A DNA stretch of 64,000 nt from Microvirga sp. ACRRW. Its GTDB lineage: Bacteria; Pseudomonadota; Alphaproteobacteria; Rhizobiales; Beijerinckiaceae. Both the position numbers and the translations under genes were made by a program. The notes under the pieces were generated by a model. The model was not told the DNA's origin and ran no database searches. It saw only the letters and a list, made by a program, of their open reading frames with translations. Shown piece by piece: positions 45,236 through 56,043 of the stretch. The DNA lies in NCBI RefSeq assembly GCF_022346925.1, contig NZ_JAKRNJ010000005.1:124001-188000 (forward strand), read 5' to 3'. Numbering within the stretch: the first letter of the stretch is position 1; each line of letters starts with the position of its first letter.

Positions 45236-46537
45236 TTAAGCGTAGATCGGGAAGCGGCGGGTCAACTCGTGGACGCGGGTCTTCACCGATTCCTCCGTCG
45301 CGGCATTGCCCTCTTCGCCGTTCTTGGCGAGACCATCGAGAGCCTCGACGATCAGCTCGCCGACCTTCTTGAACTCGGCGACGCCGAAGCCGCGCGAAGT
45401 GGCGGCGGGAGTGCCGAGACGGACGCCGGACGTGACCATCGGCTTCTCAGGATCGAAGGGAACGCCGTTCTTGTTGCAGGTGATGTGCGCACGGCCCAAA
45501 GCTGCCTCAGCGGCCTTGCCGGTGAGCTTCTTCGGACGCAGGTCCACCAGCATCAGATGGTTGTCCGTGCCGCCGGCAACGATGGCATAGCCGTTCGCAA
45601 GCATCGTGTCGGCCAGCACCTTGGCGTTCTCGACAACCGAGCGGGCATAAAGCTTGAACTCAGGGCGCAGGGCTTCACCGAAGGCTACAGCCTTCGCGGC
45701 GATCACGTGCATGAGCGGGCCGCCCTGGAGGCCTGGGAAGATCGCGGAATTGACCTTCTTGGCGATGTCCTCGTCATTGGTGAGGATCATGCCGCCGCGC
45801 GGTCCGCGCAGAGTCTTGTGGGTGGTGGTGGTGACCACATGGGCATGGGGGAACGGCGATGGATGCGCGCCGCCTGCCACGAGACCGGCGAAGTGAGCGA
45901 TGTCGACCATGAAGAACGCGCCGACCTCATCCGCGATCTCGCGGAAGCGTGCGAAATCCCAAAAGCGGGAATAGGCCGAGCCGCCGGCCACGATCACCTT
46001 CGGCTTATGGGTGCGGGCGAGTTCCGCCACCTCATCCATGTCGATGATCTGATCGCTCTCGCGGACCTTGTAGCTCACCACGTTGAACCACTTGCCGGAC
46101 ATGTTGACCGGGGAGCCGTGGGTCAGGTGGCCGCCGCAGGCGAGGTCGAGGCCCATGAAGGTGTCGCCCGGCTTCATGAGAGCCATGAACACGGCCTGGT
46201 TGGCCTGGGAGCCGGAGTTGGGCTGGACGTTGGCGAACTTGCAGTCGAACAGGCGCTTGGCGCGGTCGATGGCGAGTTCCTCGGCGATGTCAACGAACTG
46301 GCAGCCGCCATAGTAGCGGCGGCCCGGATAGCCCTCCGCATACTTGTTGGTCATCACCGAGCCTTGGGCTTCCAGAACGGCGCGGGAGACGATGTTCTCC
46401 GAGGCGATCAGCTCGATCTCGTCGCGCTGGCGGCCGAGCTCGAGCCCGATGGCGCGGGCGATCTCGGGATCGCTGTCGGCAAGGCTGGCCGAGAAAAAGC
46501 TGTTGGAGAGGTGATTTCTTGCTTCGCTCGCACTCAT
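45236..46537 (-). CDS. glyA: Serine hydroxymethyltransferase
   Basis: SHMT interconverts serine and glycine with tetrahydrofolate and supplies one-carbon units. The 433-residue PLP enzyme has the Schiff-base lysine Lys241 in [13 protein letters not shown], and [12 protein letters not shown] near the N-terminus. It appears to head the glyA-nrdR-ribD-ribE-ribH-nusB-thiL-MFS run; a weak candidate promoter (TTGGCG, 17, GTAAAG) lies upstream. No glycine riboswitch is seen. Confidence 0.97.
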   Translation of the reverse strand: MSASEARNHLSNSFFSASLADSDPEIARAIGLELGRQRDEIELIASENIVSRAVLEAQGSVMTNKYAEGYPGRRYYGGCQFVDIAEELAIDRAKRLFDCKFANVQPNSGSQANQAVFMALMKPGDTFMGLDLACGGHLTHGSPVNMSGKWFNVVSYKVRESDQIIDMDEVAELARTHKPKVIVAGGSAYSRFWDFARFREIADEVGAFFMVDIAHFAGLVAGGAHPSPFPHAHVVTTTTHKTLRGPRGGMILTNDEDIAKKVNSAIFPGLQGGPLMHVIAAKAVAFGEALRPEFKLYARSVVENAKVLADTMLANGYAIVAGGTDNHLMLVDLRPKKLTGKAAEAALGRAHITCNKNGVPFDPEKPMVTSGVRLGTPAATSRGFGVAEFKKVGELIVEALDGLAKNGEEGNAATEESVKTRVHELTRRFPIYA

Positions 46538-46665
46538 GATCGTTCTCGCCTTGCTGTGAGCCGGGGTCCCACCGGCTGCTCGTTCTTGAACTGACAGGCC
46601 TTTACCATGGGCCGATGGAACCCGCCAACCCGGCTAAGGCATCCCTGCCCGGCTTTTGAAAAGCA

Positions 46666-46690
46666 ACAGCCCGCCGGATGGGCGGGCTGT
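46666..46690 (-). terminator. Terminator after the L,D-transpeptidase gene
   Basis: ACAGCCCGCC pairs with GGCGGGCTGT over 10 bp with a 5-base loop, followed on the minus strand by TGCTTTTC. It starts about 20 bases after the stop codon. Confidence 0.75.
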
Positions 46691-46710
46691 CATGGGTTAG
46701 GCCTGAGGCC

Positions 46711-47970
46711 TTAGTTCTGGAGGAACATTTCCTCGTCCGGCTCGGTCGGGGTGCGGCTGGCCACCGGGATGGAGGCGCCGAGACCGTCCTTGTTGTAGAT
46801 GTCGTCGCGGAACTGCACGAGGCCGTCCGGGGTCGCCCAGGCGGTCATGTAGATCCAGTGAATCGGAACCGCAGTCGCCAGACGGGCATCGATGCGCTCG
46901 CCGGACTTGAAGGTAGCGTCGATCTGCTCGCGGCTCCAGCCGGGCGTATCCTTCAGAAGCCACTCAATGTAGTCGCGCACGTTCTGGATGCGGATGCATC
47001 CCGAGGAGACGAAGCGGAAATCGTCGCCGAAGATGCCCTTGGAGGGCGTGTCGTGCATGTACACGCCATGCTGGTTCGGGATGTTGATGCGCACGAACCC
47101 CATGGAGTTCAGTTCGCCGCCCGGATCCTGACGGAAGCGATAGCGGGTCGCCTCGTCCGAGAACCAATTGATCTGGCTGGAGGGGACCTCCTGACCAGCA
47201 CCATTGAAGATGCGGATGCGGTTCTCGGTCAGGTAGTTCGGCTCCTTCTGCATCTTGGGGATGAGGTCCTTCTTCACCACCGAGGCTGGAGCCGTCCAGA
47301 ACGGATTGAAGTTGACCTCGACGATCTTCGAGTTCAGCAGGGGCGACTGGCGGTCGGCCTTGCCCACGCCGGCGGCGTGGCGGGTATGGACCATGCCACC
47401 CTCCACCGTCTCCACGAGAGCGGCGGGGATGTTGGCGACCGCATAGCGGTTGGGAAGCCCGCCGCCGACAAGGCTACGCAGGCGCGCCACATTGATTTCG
47501 AGCTGACGGATGCGGATGTCGACCGGCACGTTCATGGCGGCCACGGTCGGGGACGTCACGGTGCCGGTGGAGCTGATGCCATGGCGAGCCTGGAAGCGGC
47601 GGACAGCGGCCTCGACATAGGAGTCGAAGATCGGGGACTCGCCGGCATTCTGGTCGAGGTCGCCCGTAATGATGAGGCGTTGGCGCAGGGCGCCGACGGC
47701 GGGGCTCTTGGAGCCCACGCGCAGGCCTTGGACGCCCTGCACCATTCCCCAGCCGCCACGAGCGGCGATGTTGCGGTAGTACTCGATCATCCGCTCAGTC
47801 GCGGCGAGAGACTCGGCCGAGAGCATAGGGGTCGAGGTCCGCTGCACGCGGGTGCGGGACACAGCCTCGTAATTCTGCGACCACTCGGCCTGGGTCTGAG
47901 CCATGGCCATGGTGGCGGGTGTCAGGACAAGGGCAAGCGATCCGGTCAGGAGGGCACGGCGGGACAGCAT
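46711..47970 (-). CDS. Tat-exported L,D-transpeptidase (YcbB/YkuD type)
   Basis: This periplasmic enzyme should cross-link peptidoglycan or attach proteins to it. The 419-residue protein starts MLSRRALLTGSLALVL, a twin-arginine-like signal peptide ending AMAQ (about residue 24). A peptidoglycan-binding domain (GALRQRL...AAVRRFQARHGI) precedes the YkuD domain, with catalytic Cys325 in FVSSGCIRIQN and the upstream MHDTPSKGIF histidine region. The frame is open for 87 codons further upstream, but no export signal or ribosome site supports that. The 285-base region upstream shows no other gene. Confidence 0.92.
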   Translation of the reverse strand: MLSRRALLTGSLALVLTPATMAMAQTQAEWSQNYEAVSRTRVQRTSTPMLSAESLAATERMIEYYRNIAARGGWGMVQGVQGLRVGSKSPAVGALRQRLIITGDLDQNAGESPIFDSYVEAAVRRFQARHGISSTGTVTSPTVAAMNVPVDIRIRQLEINVARLRSLVGGGLPNRYAVANIPAALVETVEGGMVHTRHAAGVGKADRQSPLLNSKIVEVNFNPFWTAPASVVKKDLIPKMQKEPNYLTENRIRIFNGAGQEVPSSQINWFSDEATRYRFRQDPGGELNSMGFVRINIPNQHGVYMHDTPSKGIFGDDFRFVSSGCIRIQNVRDYIEWLLKDTPGWSREQIDATFKSGERIDARLATAVPIHWIYMTAWATPDGLVQFRDDIYNKDGLGASIPVASRTPTEPDEEMFLQN

Positions 47971-48255
47971 GAGCGCAGGCTCTTCTTCAGTTAGTTGTGG
48001 GTCGGCTTCGGAAACTGCCGGGATTGGATTAACGAAGGGTATCGAAAACGAAGAACATCGGGGCCGTTTTATGGCAAAATGTTCCTCGATTACGTCTTCG
48101 GTCTCCGAAACCGGCTCTATCCACGATGTAACGCTGAACTGTGTTCCCAAGGATACACTTATCCGTGAGGAGCTTGGCCTTAAGCGCATGGCTGAGCTGC
48201 GCGGGGCATAGCAAGATCGCTCCGCGTGCAAAATCCTATATTTTATAGGCTTAGC

Positions 48256-48714
48256 TTACTCTTCCTGAGCCGCCAGCCAGGACACGGCGATATAGACCGC
48301 GATCAAGGTCAGGAAGAACAGGATCGTCAGGATTCCGCTGGAGACGATACCCGGGAAGAAAGCCGCGAGAATCAGGTGGCTCATGACGGCGAGCAGCCAC
48401 ATGATTCCGCCCCAGGTACTCGCCATCCAGAGGCCTACGGCGGCGATGAGGTCGATCAGAGCGAAATAGATGATCGTGGCCTGATACCCGGTGGAACGGG
48501 CCTCGAACTGCCCAACCGGCGTCCAGATGCCGAGGATCACGGCCCACGAACTCAGGCCCTTCATGATCCAGATGAGCGCCAGCACCCGCATGAACCAGGT
48601 GAGGATAAAGCTCCAGCGCATGGCGGCGGGGGCTGGCGGGCGTTCCTCGATCCGGTCGGAGAGATAATCCCGCGGGGCCTCATGCGGCGTGCCGTTATTG
48701 ACGTTGCGCGCCAT
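48256..48714 (-). CDS. DUF6163 family membrane protein
   Basis: The 152-residue protein has four predicted membrane helices (about 34-60, 78-97, 101-118, 126-148) and a polar N-terminus. Family members are found in Hyphomicrobiales and have no known function. The ATG overlaps the stop of the preceding hydrolase gene by one base. Confidence 0.82.
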   Translation of the reverse strand: MARNVNNGTPHEAPRDYLSDRIEERPPAPAAMRWSFILTWFMRVLALIWIMKGLSSWAVILGIWTPVGQFEARSTGYQATIIYFALIDLIAAVGLWMASTWGGIMWLLAVMSHLILAAFFPGIVSSGILTILFFLTLIAVYIAVSWLAAQEE

Positions 48715-49766
48715 CAGGCGATCTCCAGTTCCTGCGGCCCGAGGCTCGCGAAATGACGGTCGATGGCCTCACGGGTGACGGCATCGAGCGATGCCGGGTT
48801 CCAGCGTGGCTGGTTGTCCTTGTCGATCAGAACGGCGCGCACGCCTTCGAAGAAGTCCTTGTCCTCGCCGATCCGCGAGACGATGCGGAACTCGGTCTTC
48901 ATGGCCTCCTCGAAATCGAGGGAGGCGCCACGGCGGACCTGCTCGAAGGCGATACTCATGCTCATGGGCGACTTCGTGCGCATGCCCGCCGCCGTCTTGG
49001 CGGCGAAGTCCGAGCCCCTGCTTGCCGCTTCATCAAGGCGCTGAAGCACGGCTGCCACGCTCTCGGCGGAGAAACAGGCATCGATCAAGGCCCGATGTTC
49101 GGTGAGCGGCGCCGGACCTGGATCGCTTGCAGCCTTCGCAAGCGCTTCCTCCACCGGCACACCGGCAATCAAGTCTTGGCGCAGCGCCTCGACGGCCTCG
49201 CTTTTCACGGCGTGGGTCGCAAGGCCAAGCATGAGGGCGTCAGCCTGCTTCACCCGTTCGCCGGTGAGCGCGAGATACATACCGAATGAACCCGGTAGTC
49301 GCGGCAGGGCATAGGTTGCGCCCACATCGGGGAAGAAGCCGATGCCGACTTCCGGCATGGCAAACAGGTAGCGCTCACCCGCGACCCGGTGCGACCCGTG
49401 CAGAGACACGCCGACGCCGCCGCCCATGACGATGCCGTCGATGAGGGAGATATAGGGTTTAGGATAGCGCTTGATGGCAATGTTGAGCTGGTACTCCTCG
49501 CGCCAGAACGCGAGTGCCTCATCGCGCTCTCCAGCTTGAAGGAGTTCGGTGAGGCGGCGGATGTCGCCTCCGGCGCAGAAGGCCTTCTCGCCCGCGCCCT
49601 GCACGACGATGCGGGTCACTGCAGGGTCGCGTGCCCAGGCGCCGAGAGCCCGGCGCATCTCGCGCACCATAGTCAGCGTCAAGGCATTGAGGGCGCGCGG
49701 ACGGTTGAGGGTGATGATTCCAGCCTCACCCTGTTTCTCGCAAATGACTTCCGCGGTCTCGTCCAT
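48714..49766 (-). CDS. 3-hydroxyisobutyryl-CoA hydrolase (enoyl-CoA hydratase/isomerase family)
   Basis: The enzyme acts in valine degradation, releasing 3-hydroxyisobutyrate from its CoA ester. The 350-residue crotonase-fold protein has the oxyanion-hole segment EKAFCAGGDIRRL (60-72) and MGGGVGVSLHGSHRVAGERYLFAMPEVGIGFFPDVGATY. The C-terminal extension (about 250-350, DKDFFEGVRAVLIDKDNQPRWNP) distinguishes hydrolases of this group from hydratases. Its partners in valine breakdown are not in the window. Confidence 0.93.
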   Translation of the reverse strand: MDETAEVICEKQGEAGIITLNRPRALNALTLTMVREMRRALGAWARDPAVTRIVVQGAGEKAFCAGGDIRRLTELLQAGERDEALAFWREEYQLNIAIKRYPKPYISLIDGIVMGGGVGVSLHGSHRVAGERYLFAMPEVGIGFFPDVGATYALPRLPGSFGMYLALTGERVKQADALMLGLATHAVKSEAVEALRQDLIAGVPVEEALAKAASDPGPAPLTEHRALIDACFSAESVAAVLQRLDEAASRGSDFAAKTAAGMRTKSPMSMSIAFEQVRRGASLDFEEAMKTEFRIVSRIGEDKDFFEGVRAVLIDKDNQPRWNPASLDAVTREAIDRHFASLGPQELEIA

Positions 49767-49783
49767 GGGGCGCTTCCCTTAGC

Positions 49784-49813
49784 TGTGCCTGTTTTCCGGA
49801 TTAAGCAGGCACA
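49784..49813. other. Inverted repeat upstream of hemB
   Basis: TGTGCCTG (49784-49791) and CAGGCACA (49806-49813) flank a 14-base loop in the divergent region between the hydrolase and hemB genes. It could be an operator shared by the two promoters; no promoter elements were assigned with confidence. Confidence 0.35.
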
Positions 49814-49893
49814 CGATTACCGTCAATGCATGGCTGCCCTGAGCCCGTTTTCCCTCGGGAATGCCCCGGATGCGACCTCGGACCCTTTTTTAG

Positions 49894-51000
<1,107 letters not shown>

Positions 51001-51019
51001 CCACCGCTCAAGCCCGCAT

Positions 51020-52378
51020 ATGAAGAGGACAGGCCTTCTGAAGACATGGCGACGGATCGCCTGTCTTGTGGGCCTGTTCTTTCTTGCGGCATGCGGCTTG
51101 TCCATCGATGCGGATCAGGCGCGGGTGTGCCGATCCACCCTTCCCGCGCTCAATCCCGGTGCCGCGATCACCGTCCAGCGCATCCAGGACGGGCCTGCTC
51201 CCCGCAGCCTGAAGGTGCTCTACACGGCGCAAAATCCGGATCGTCCGCCGCTCGACCGCACCATTATCTGCACCTTCGCCGCCGAGGGCCTTTCGCTCAA
51301 TAAGGCGGAATTGACGGGCCTTGCCACCGAGGAAGGGCCGGTCTCGGGCGCCAGCCTCTACATGCTCAAGCACTACTATCTCGAAACGCCAGAAGGGGTG
51401 GCGGCCGATCCCGGCAGCCCCTCCCACGCGGCGGCGGACATCGAGCTTCCCTCCGCCGTCGCCTATTGGCTGCAGCAGATCCTGGTCAGCCTACCGCGCA
51501 CGGCGATCTATGCCCTTCTTTCCGTTTCCTTCGCCCTGGTGTTCGGCCTGAGCGGACGGGTCAACCTCGCCTTCGGTGAGCTTGCAGCCGTAGGTTCGGC
51601 GGCGACGATTGCGGGAACGGCTGTCGTCTTGGCTTCAGGCTTGGACGCCCCGCTTCTCGGCATCGCGGCAGGGCTCGCTGGCGCGCTGTTTGCCGGTGCG
51701 ATGCACAGTGCCGTCGGCGGCTACTTCACCATCAGCCGCATCACCACCGCTAGTTCCCAACCGAGCCTCATCGCAACGGTCGGGCTGTCGCTCGCCCTGA
51801 TGGAATACTTGCGCCTCGTGCAAAGCCCCGTGACGATCTGGCTGCCGCCGATCTGGGCTGAGACATGGCCTCTCGCGCGCTCCGATGATTTCGTGGTCAG
51901 CCTCACGCCGATCAGCCTGATAACGGCGAGCATCGGCCTGATCGCTGCTTTGGGCCTCCTGTGGTTGATGAAGGCAACGGATTTCGGGCGTGCGTGGCGG
52001 GCCTGCGCCGACGATGCGCGTGCGGCGGCCCTGATGGGCGTCAACGGCCCTCGTCTTCTCATCCAAACCCTCGCGCTGGCAGGCGCCATGGCGGGTCTCT
52101 CGGGCATGCTGATCGTCGTTCAATATGGGGGCTTGGGTTTTGCAGGAGGTTTCCAATATGGCCTCAAGGCGCTGATCGGCGCGATCATCGGCGGCATCGG
52201 CTCCGTGCCCGGCGCCCTGTTAGGAGGTTTCATTATTGGGTTGTTCGAGACCATCTGGTCGGCTTATCTACCGATCGAAGGGCGGGACGTGGCGCTCTAT
52301 GCCGCGCTCGTCGTGTTTCTGATCTTTAGGCCCGGCGGATTGCTGGGATTTCAAGAGACGACGCCAAGACCCGTTTAA
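51020..52378 (+). CDS. Orphan LivH-like ABC permease with lipoprotein-like N-terminus
   Basis: The C-terminal 300 residues (from about 145) are a branched-chain amino acid ABC permease of the LivH family, with AIYALLSVSFALVFGLSGRVNLAFGELAAVGS at its start and LKALIGAIIGGIGSVPGALLGGFIIGLFE near the end. Residues 1-145 are additional: a signal sequence with lipobox FLAAC (Cys25) and a soluble domain containing RSTLPALNPGAAITVQRIQ. No LivM, ATPase or binding-protein genes are near, so the transporter must be completed elsewhere, or the protein has another role. It starts 19 bases after hemB. Confidence 0.85.
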   Translation: MKRTGLLKTWRRIACLVGLFFLAACGLSIDADQARVCRSTLPALNPGAAITVQRIQDGPAPRSLKVLYTAQNPDRPPLDRTIICTFAAEGLSLNKAELTGLATEEGPVSGASLYMLKHYYLETPEGVAADPGSPSHAAADIELPSAVAYWLQQILVSLPRTAIYALLSVSFALVFGLSGRVNLAFGELAAVGSAATIAGTAVVLASGLDAPLLGIAAGLAGALFAGAMHSAVGGYFTISRITTASSQPSLIATVGLSLALMEYLRLVQSPVTIWLPPIWAETWPLARSDDFVVSLTPISLITASIGLIAALGLLWLMKATDFGRAWRACADDARAAALMGVNGPRLLIQTLALAGAMAGLSGMLIVVQYGGLGFAGGFQYGLKALIGAIIGGIGSVPGALLGGFIIGLFETIWSAYLPIEGRDVALYAALVVFLIFRPGGLLGFQETTPRPV

Positions 52379-52406
52379 GGGCTATATAAGAATACCGGAG
52401 GAACCC

Positions 52407-53648
52407 GTGGCCGATTATGCCATCACTCTTCAGGACGTGGAACGCGCAGCCAGCACCATCCATGGTCAGGTGCTGCGCACGCCCCTCGTGCCTGCGCCGC
52501 GCCTGTCCCAGATCACCGGCGCCACTGTCTGCGTGAAGCACGAGAACATGCAGCCCACCGGCTCCTTCAAGGAGCGCGGCGCGGTGAACAAGCTGGAGAG
52601 CCTGACGCCCGAGGAGCGGCAGCGTGGCGTGATCGCCATGTCGGCGGGCAATCATGCGCAGGCCGTGGCCTATCATGCGCGTCGCCTCGGCATTCCTGCC
52701 GTCATCGTGATGCCGGAAAGCGCCCCCCTGGTAAAGGCCGAGAACACCCGCTCCTATGGCGCACGCGTGGTGCTGTTCGGCGAGACCCTTTACGAATCCG
52801 CAGCCAAGGCGCGGGAGATCGCCGAAGCCGAGGGTCTCGTCTTCGTCCACCCTTACGACGACCCGAAGGTCATGGCGGGCCAGGGCACCATCGCTATGGA
52901 AATGCTGGCGGATGCTCCCGATCTCGATCAAATCCTCGTGCCCATCGGCGGCGGCGGCCTGATCTCCGGTATCACAATTGCCGCGAAAGCTCTGAAACCT
53001 TCAATCGAAATTATCGGTGTGGAGGCCGCGCTCTATCCGTCCTTCACCAATGCCATCAAAGGCGAGGACCGGCCCATCGGTGGCGCGACTTTGGCCGAGG
53101 GCATCGCGGTGAAGACCGTGGGCCAGCTGCCACTTCCTATCGTGCGCGATCTCGTGTCCGACATCATCGCGGTCGAGGAGCCGCTGATCGAGCGCGCGGT
53201 CAACGCCTATGCCACCCTGCAGCGGACCATGGCCGAGGGCGCGGGCGCTGCCGGGCTCGCTGCCATGCTCGCCGAGCCGATGCGCTTCGAGGGCAAGCGA
53301 GTGGGATTGGTGCTCTGCGGCGGCAATATCGACGCCCGCATCCTCGCCTCCGTCATGGTGCGAGAGCTCGAACGCGACGACCGCATCGCCTCCTTCCGCA
53401 TCACCTCTCACGACAGGCCTGGACTCCTGGGCCGCGTGGCGACCCTTCTAGGCAGTCTTGGGGCCAATATTCTCGAAGTTTCCCACGGCCGTCTCTTCCT
53501 CGACGTGCCCGCCAAAGGCGTTTCCATCGACATCACTATCGAAACCCGCGACAGAGTACATACATTGGAGGTGTTCGACGCCCTGAAGGCGGAGGGGCTC
53601 GCGCCGCAGCGGATCGATTCCCGCGGTATGTCCGAGACCGCCTATTGA
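52407..53648 (+). CDS. Threonine ammonia-lyase with ACT domain
   Basis: This PLP enzyme converts threonine to 2-oxobutyrate and ammonia, feeding isoleucine synthesis or catabolism. The 413-residue protein has the PLP lysine Lys55 in PTGSFKERGAV, the phosphate-binding VPIGGGGLISG (about 179-189), and a single C-terminal ACT domain (about 330-405) that may sense amino acids. It is shorter than two-ACT biosynthetic IlvA. A GTG start is preceded by GGAGG. It may be co-transcribed with the permease gene (28-base gap). Confidence 0.93.
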   Translation: MADYAITLQDVERAASTIHGQVLRTPLVPAPRLSQITGATVCVKHENMQPTGSFKERGAVNKLESLTPEERQRGVIAMSAGNHAQAVAYHARRLGIPAVIVMPESAPLVKAENTRSYGARVVLFGETLYESAAKAREIAEAEGLVFVHPYDDPKVMAGQGTIAMEMLADAPDLDQILVPIGGGGLISGITIAAKALKPSIEIIGVEAALYPSFTNAIKGEDRPIGGATLAEGIAVKTVGQLPLPIVRDLVSDIIAVEEPLIERAVNAYATLQRTMAEGAGAAGLAAMLAEPMRFEGKRVGLVLCGGNIDARILASVMVRELERDDRIASFRITSHDRPGLLGRVATLLGSLGANILEVSHGRLFLDVPAKGVSIDITIETRDRVHTLEVFDALKAEGLAPQRIDSRGMSETAY

Positions 53649-53660
53649 GGATTTGAGACC

Positions 53661-54146
53661 ATGGTCAACCGGCCCTACCCGCCGACCATCGACTACAACA
53701 CCTATCCGGTCGATGCCCGCATGACGGAAGGCGTCATCGCCCGCCGGTTCTGGGCCTATCTCATCGACCTCCTGGTGATCGCGCTTTGGGTCGTGCTGAT
53801 CTCCATCGGCATCTTCTTCTTGGGGCTCATCACCCTCGGCCTCGGCTGGGGCCTGTTCTTCGCCCTGCCGCTGACCGCGCTGATCTTCATCGTCTACAAC
53901 GCGGTGACCATCGGCGGCAGCAGCCAGGCGACCGTCGGCATGCGCACCATGGGGCTTCGCGTCATCGATCCGTCCACGGGCCGGGGCGCCTCCATGCTGT
54001 CAGCCGCCGTGCACGCGCTGTTCTTCTACGTCGCGATCTCGACCTTCCTGCTCTGGGCCTGCGATGTGCTCGTTGGTTTCTTCCGCAACGACGGACGCTT
54101 CATCCGCGACCTGCTCACGGGTATGATGGTCGTGCGCGCGGACTGA
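53661..54146 (+). CDS. RDD family membrane protein
   Basis: The 161-residue protein has the RDD signature as RRFWAYLIDLLVIALW (about 28-43) with Arg and two Asp-type positions, and three or four membrane helices with SQATVGMRTMGLRVID in the cytoplasmic loop. Function is unknown. It starts 12 bases after the threonine ammonia-lyase stop. Confidence 0.88.
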   Translation: MVNRPYPPTIDYNTYPVDARMTEGVIARRFWAYLIDLLVIALWVVLISIGIFFLGLITLGLGWGLFFALPLTALIFIVYNAVTIGGSSQATVGMRTMGLRVIDPSTGRGASMLSAAVHALFFYVAISTFLLWACDVLVGFFRNDGRFIRDLLTGMMVVRAD

Positions 54147-54200
54147 CGAGGCTGCGACATCCGTCACTCTTTCCCTGGACGGAGCGGGCACCAATGTTAT

Positions 54201-54230
54201 CCTTGAGCGTTGATTCAGCGCTCAAGGTTT
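54201..54230 (+). terminator. Probable terminator between RDD gene and bpt
   Basis: CCTTGAGCG (54201-54209) pairs with CGCTCAAGG (54219-54227) over 9 bp, and TTTCT follows. It is 55 bases after the RDD stop and about 20 bases before the bpt start, so it might also act as a leader structure. Confidence 0.6.
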
Positions 54231-54249
54231 CTCCACAAGGCTTTCCGGC

Positions 54250-54996
54250 TTGACGAGTCACTCCCGCGACGCACCGCAGTTCTACCTCACTTCGCCCTCC
54301 GCATGCCCCTATCTGCCGGGCAAGGAAGAGCGGAAAGTCTTCACGCATATCATCGGACGGCGCGGACGCGAGCTGAACGAGATTCTCACCCAAGGCGGCT
54401 TCCGCCGCTCCCAGACGATTGCCTACCGGCCCGCCTGCGACACCTGCCGCGCCTGCGTGTCCGTGCGCGTCCTTGCCGACGAGTTCAAACCTTCGGAAAA
54501 CCTGAAGCGCGTTTTGAAGACCAATACCGATCTGATCGGCAATGAGCTTCCGAACCGTCCTACTTCCGAGCAGTACGCGCTCTTCCGCCGTTACGTGGAT
54601 GCGCGCCACGCCGATGGCGGCATGGCAGATATGTCGGTCCTGGACTACTCCATGATGGTTGAGGACAGCCACGTGGACACGCTGCTGATCGAGTATCGCC
54701 GCCGCGGCATCGACAGCGGCATCACCGGGAGGGGCGAAGGCGACCTCATCGCCGTCAGCCTGATGGACGTGATGAGCGACGGGCTGTCGATGGTCTATTC
54801 CTTCTTCGATCCGGAGCAGCATGCCAGAAGCCTCGGCACTTATATGATACTCGATCACATCCGCCGCGCGAAGGCGATGGGCCTGCCTTATCTCTATCTC
54901 GGCTACTGGGTCGAGGGCTCGAAGAAGATGGGCTACAAGGCCCGTTTCACGCCCCAGGAGCGCCTGGGCGCTCACGGATGGGTCCGCGTGGGATAA
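54250..54996 (+). CDS. bpt: Aspartate/glutamate leucyltransferase
   Basis: Bpt adds leucine to N-terminal Asp or Glu of proteins, marking them for ClpS/ClpAP degradation in the N-degron pathway. The 248-residue protein has the N-terminal Cys-containing motif [16 protein letters not shown] and [26 protein letters not shown], and a GNAT-like C-terminal core ([22 protein letters not shown]). A TTG start is used because it yields the family N-terminus and follows an AAGG site. Confidence 0.93.
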   Translation: MTSHSRDAPQFYLTSPSACPYLPGKEERKVFTHIIGRRGRELNEILTQGGFRRSQTIAYRPACDTCRACVSVRVLADEFKPSENLKRVLKTNTDLIGNELPNRPTSEQYALFRRYVDARHADGGMADMSVLDYSMMVEDSHVDTLLIEYRRRGIDSGITGRGEGDLIAVSLMDVMSDGLSMVYSFFDPEQHARSLGTYMILDHIRRAKAMGLPYLYLGYWVEGSKKMGYKARFTPQERLGAHGWVRVG

Positions 54997-55021
54997 ATCT
55001 CATTCATCGACGCGCAAAAAC

Positions 55022-55050
55022 GAAAGGCCCGGCAAAACGCCGGGCCTTCG
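55022..55050 (-). terminator. Terminator after the outer membrane protein gene
   Basis: AAGGCCCGGC (55024-55033) pairs with GCCGGGCCTT (55039-55048) over 10 bp; the minus strand continues TTCGTTTTTG. It lies between converging genes and may also stop bpt transcripts. Confidence 0.7.
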
Positions 55051-55082
55051 CATGAAGACACCTAAAGGTGGCTTGATCGCTT

Positions 55083-55784
55083 TTAGAAGCGCACGCCGAG
55101 GCCGATGGACACCACCGGGAAGATATCGAGATCATCGAGCTTGTTCTCGATGTCACGACGCTCGGCGTCGAGGTCAGCGCCGATCATGGAGCAGGCCGGA
55201 CCGGTGCAGGTGAGGCTCGTGTTGGCATCACCCTGGAACATCGCGCCTGCCTCAACGGACAGGATGACATTCTTCGAGCCGAAGACCGGACCGCGCCAGC
55301 CGAGGCCGAGGTAAGGAGCCACTTCGTTGAAATCGACCTTGCCGTTGAGCTGGCCGATCTGAGCCGGCGTGTAAACGTCGTTGCCGATGGTCACGGGGCC
55401 CATGGGGTTCGCCTGAACCTCAACGTTGTTGCCATTGAGGCGCAGACCGCCGCTCAGGAAGAAGCCGTTGCTGAACGGGAAGATGTCGGCCATCAGGCCC
55501 ACGGACAGGAGCGTGCCGTCACCCTGATAGCGGATGCCGCCAGCGGTGAAATCACGCGACAGCGAGTAGTAGTTCACGCCTGCGCGCAGAGCGAACATGT
55601 CCCAGCGGTAACCGGCTTCGACGCCAATACCGAGCGTGCTGATCTGCGGGGTGATGAAGAAGCCCGAGAGGGTGTTCTCGACAACCGGCATGACCGGAGC
55701 AACTGAACGGTTCGGCAGATCGGCAGCCATGGCAACGGAGGTCAGGCCCAGCAGAGCGACGGAGGAGAGCAGAATTTTTTTCAT
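55083..55784 (-). CDS. Outer membrane beta-barrel protein
   Basis: The 233-residue product has a Sec signal peptide (MKKILLSSVALLGLTSVAMA, cleavage after residue 20) and a mature chain of alternating short strands with Gly-rich turns, ending in ...VSIGLGVRF with the terminal Phe needed for barrel insertion. Two cysteines (LTCTGPACSM) are in a predicted outer loop. It resembles the small OmpW/Omp25-like barrels, without a definite family. The upstream frame is open but MKKILL has the signal peptide. Confidence 0.85.
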   Translation of the reverse strand: MKKILLSSVALLGLTSVAMAADLPNRSVAPVMPVVENTLSGFFITPQISTLGIGVEAGYRWDMFALRAGVNYYSLSRDFTAGGIRYQGDGTLLSVGLMADIFPFSNGFFLSGGLRLNGNNVEVQANPMGPVTIGNDVYTPAQIGQLNGKVDFNEVAPYLGLGWRGPVFGSKNVILSVEAGAMFQGDANTSLTCTGPACSMIGADLDAERRDIENKLDDLDIFPVVSIGLGVRF

Positions 55785-55923
55785 TGAGATTCGTTCCGAG
55801 AAGAAAACCAAACTGGCTGCCATGTTGCACAAGGGCGTACGAGATAATGTAACATTTTTATCACGAACCCCAACGACATGCTTGTTGCTTTGAGATGACA
55901 ACAACTCAAGCCTGAGCGCCCCC

Positions 55924-55956
55924 GCGTCCATGCACGCCCTGAGGTTGCATGGACGT
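55924..55956. other. Inverted repeat between GST and the outer membrane protein gene
   Basis: CGTCCATGCA (55925-55934) and TGCATGGACG (55946-55955) form a perfect 10-bp repeat with an 11-base loop. It lacks a T-run. It is upstream of the outer membrane protein gene and may be a regulatory site or a dispersed palindrome; otherwise the 259-base gap shows no gene. Confidence 0.45.
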
Positions 55957-56043
55957 GGGGACCGACGGGACAGACCTCACCTAAGTGATCGCCCATTTGC
56001 CTGCAGCGGGCGCGACAACCCCGCTTGGCCTCCCATCGCACGG

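Noticed and set aside
47971-48231. N-terminal extension of the L,D-transpeptidase (87 codons)
   Set aside because: It would bury the twin-arginine signal peptide, and no ribosome site precedes its start.
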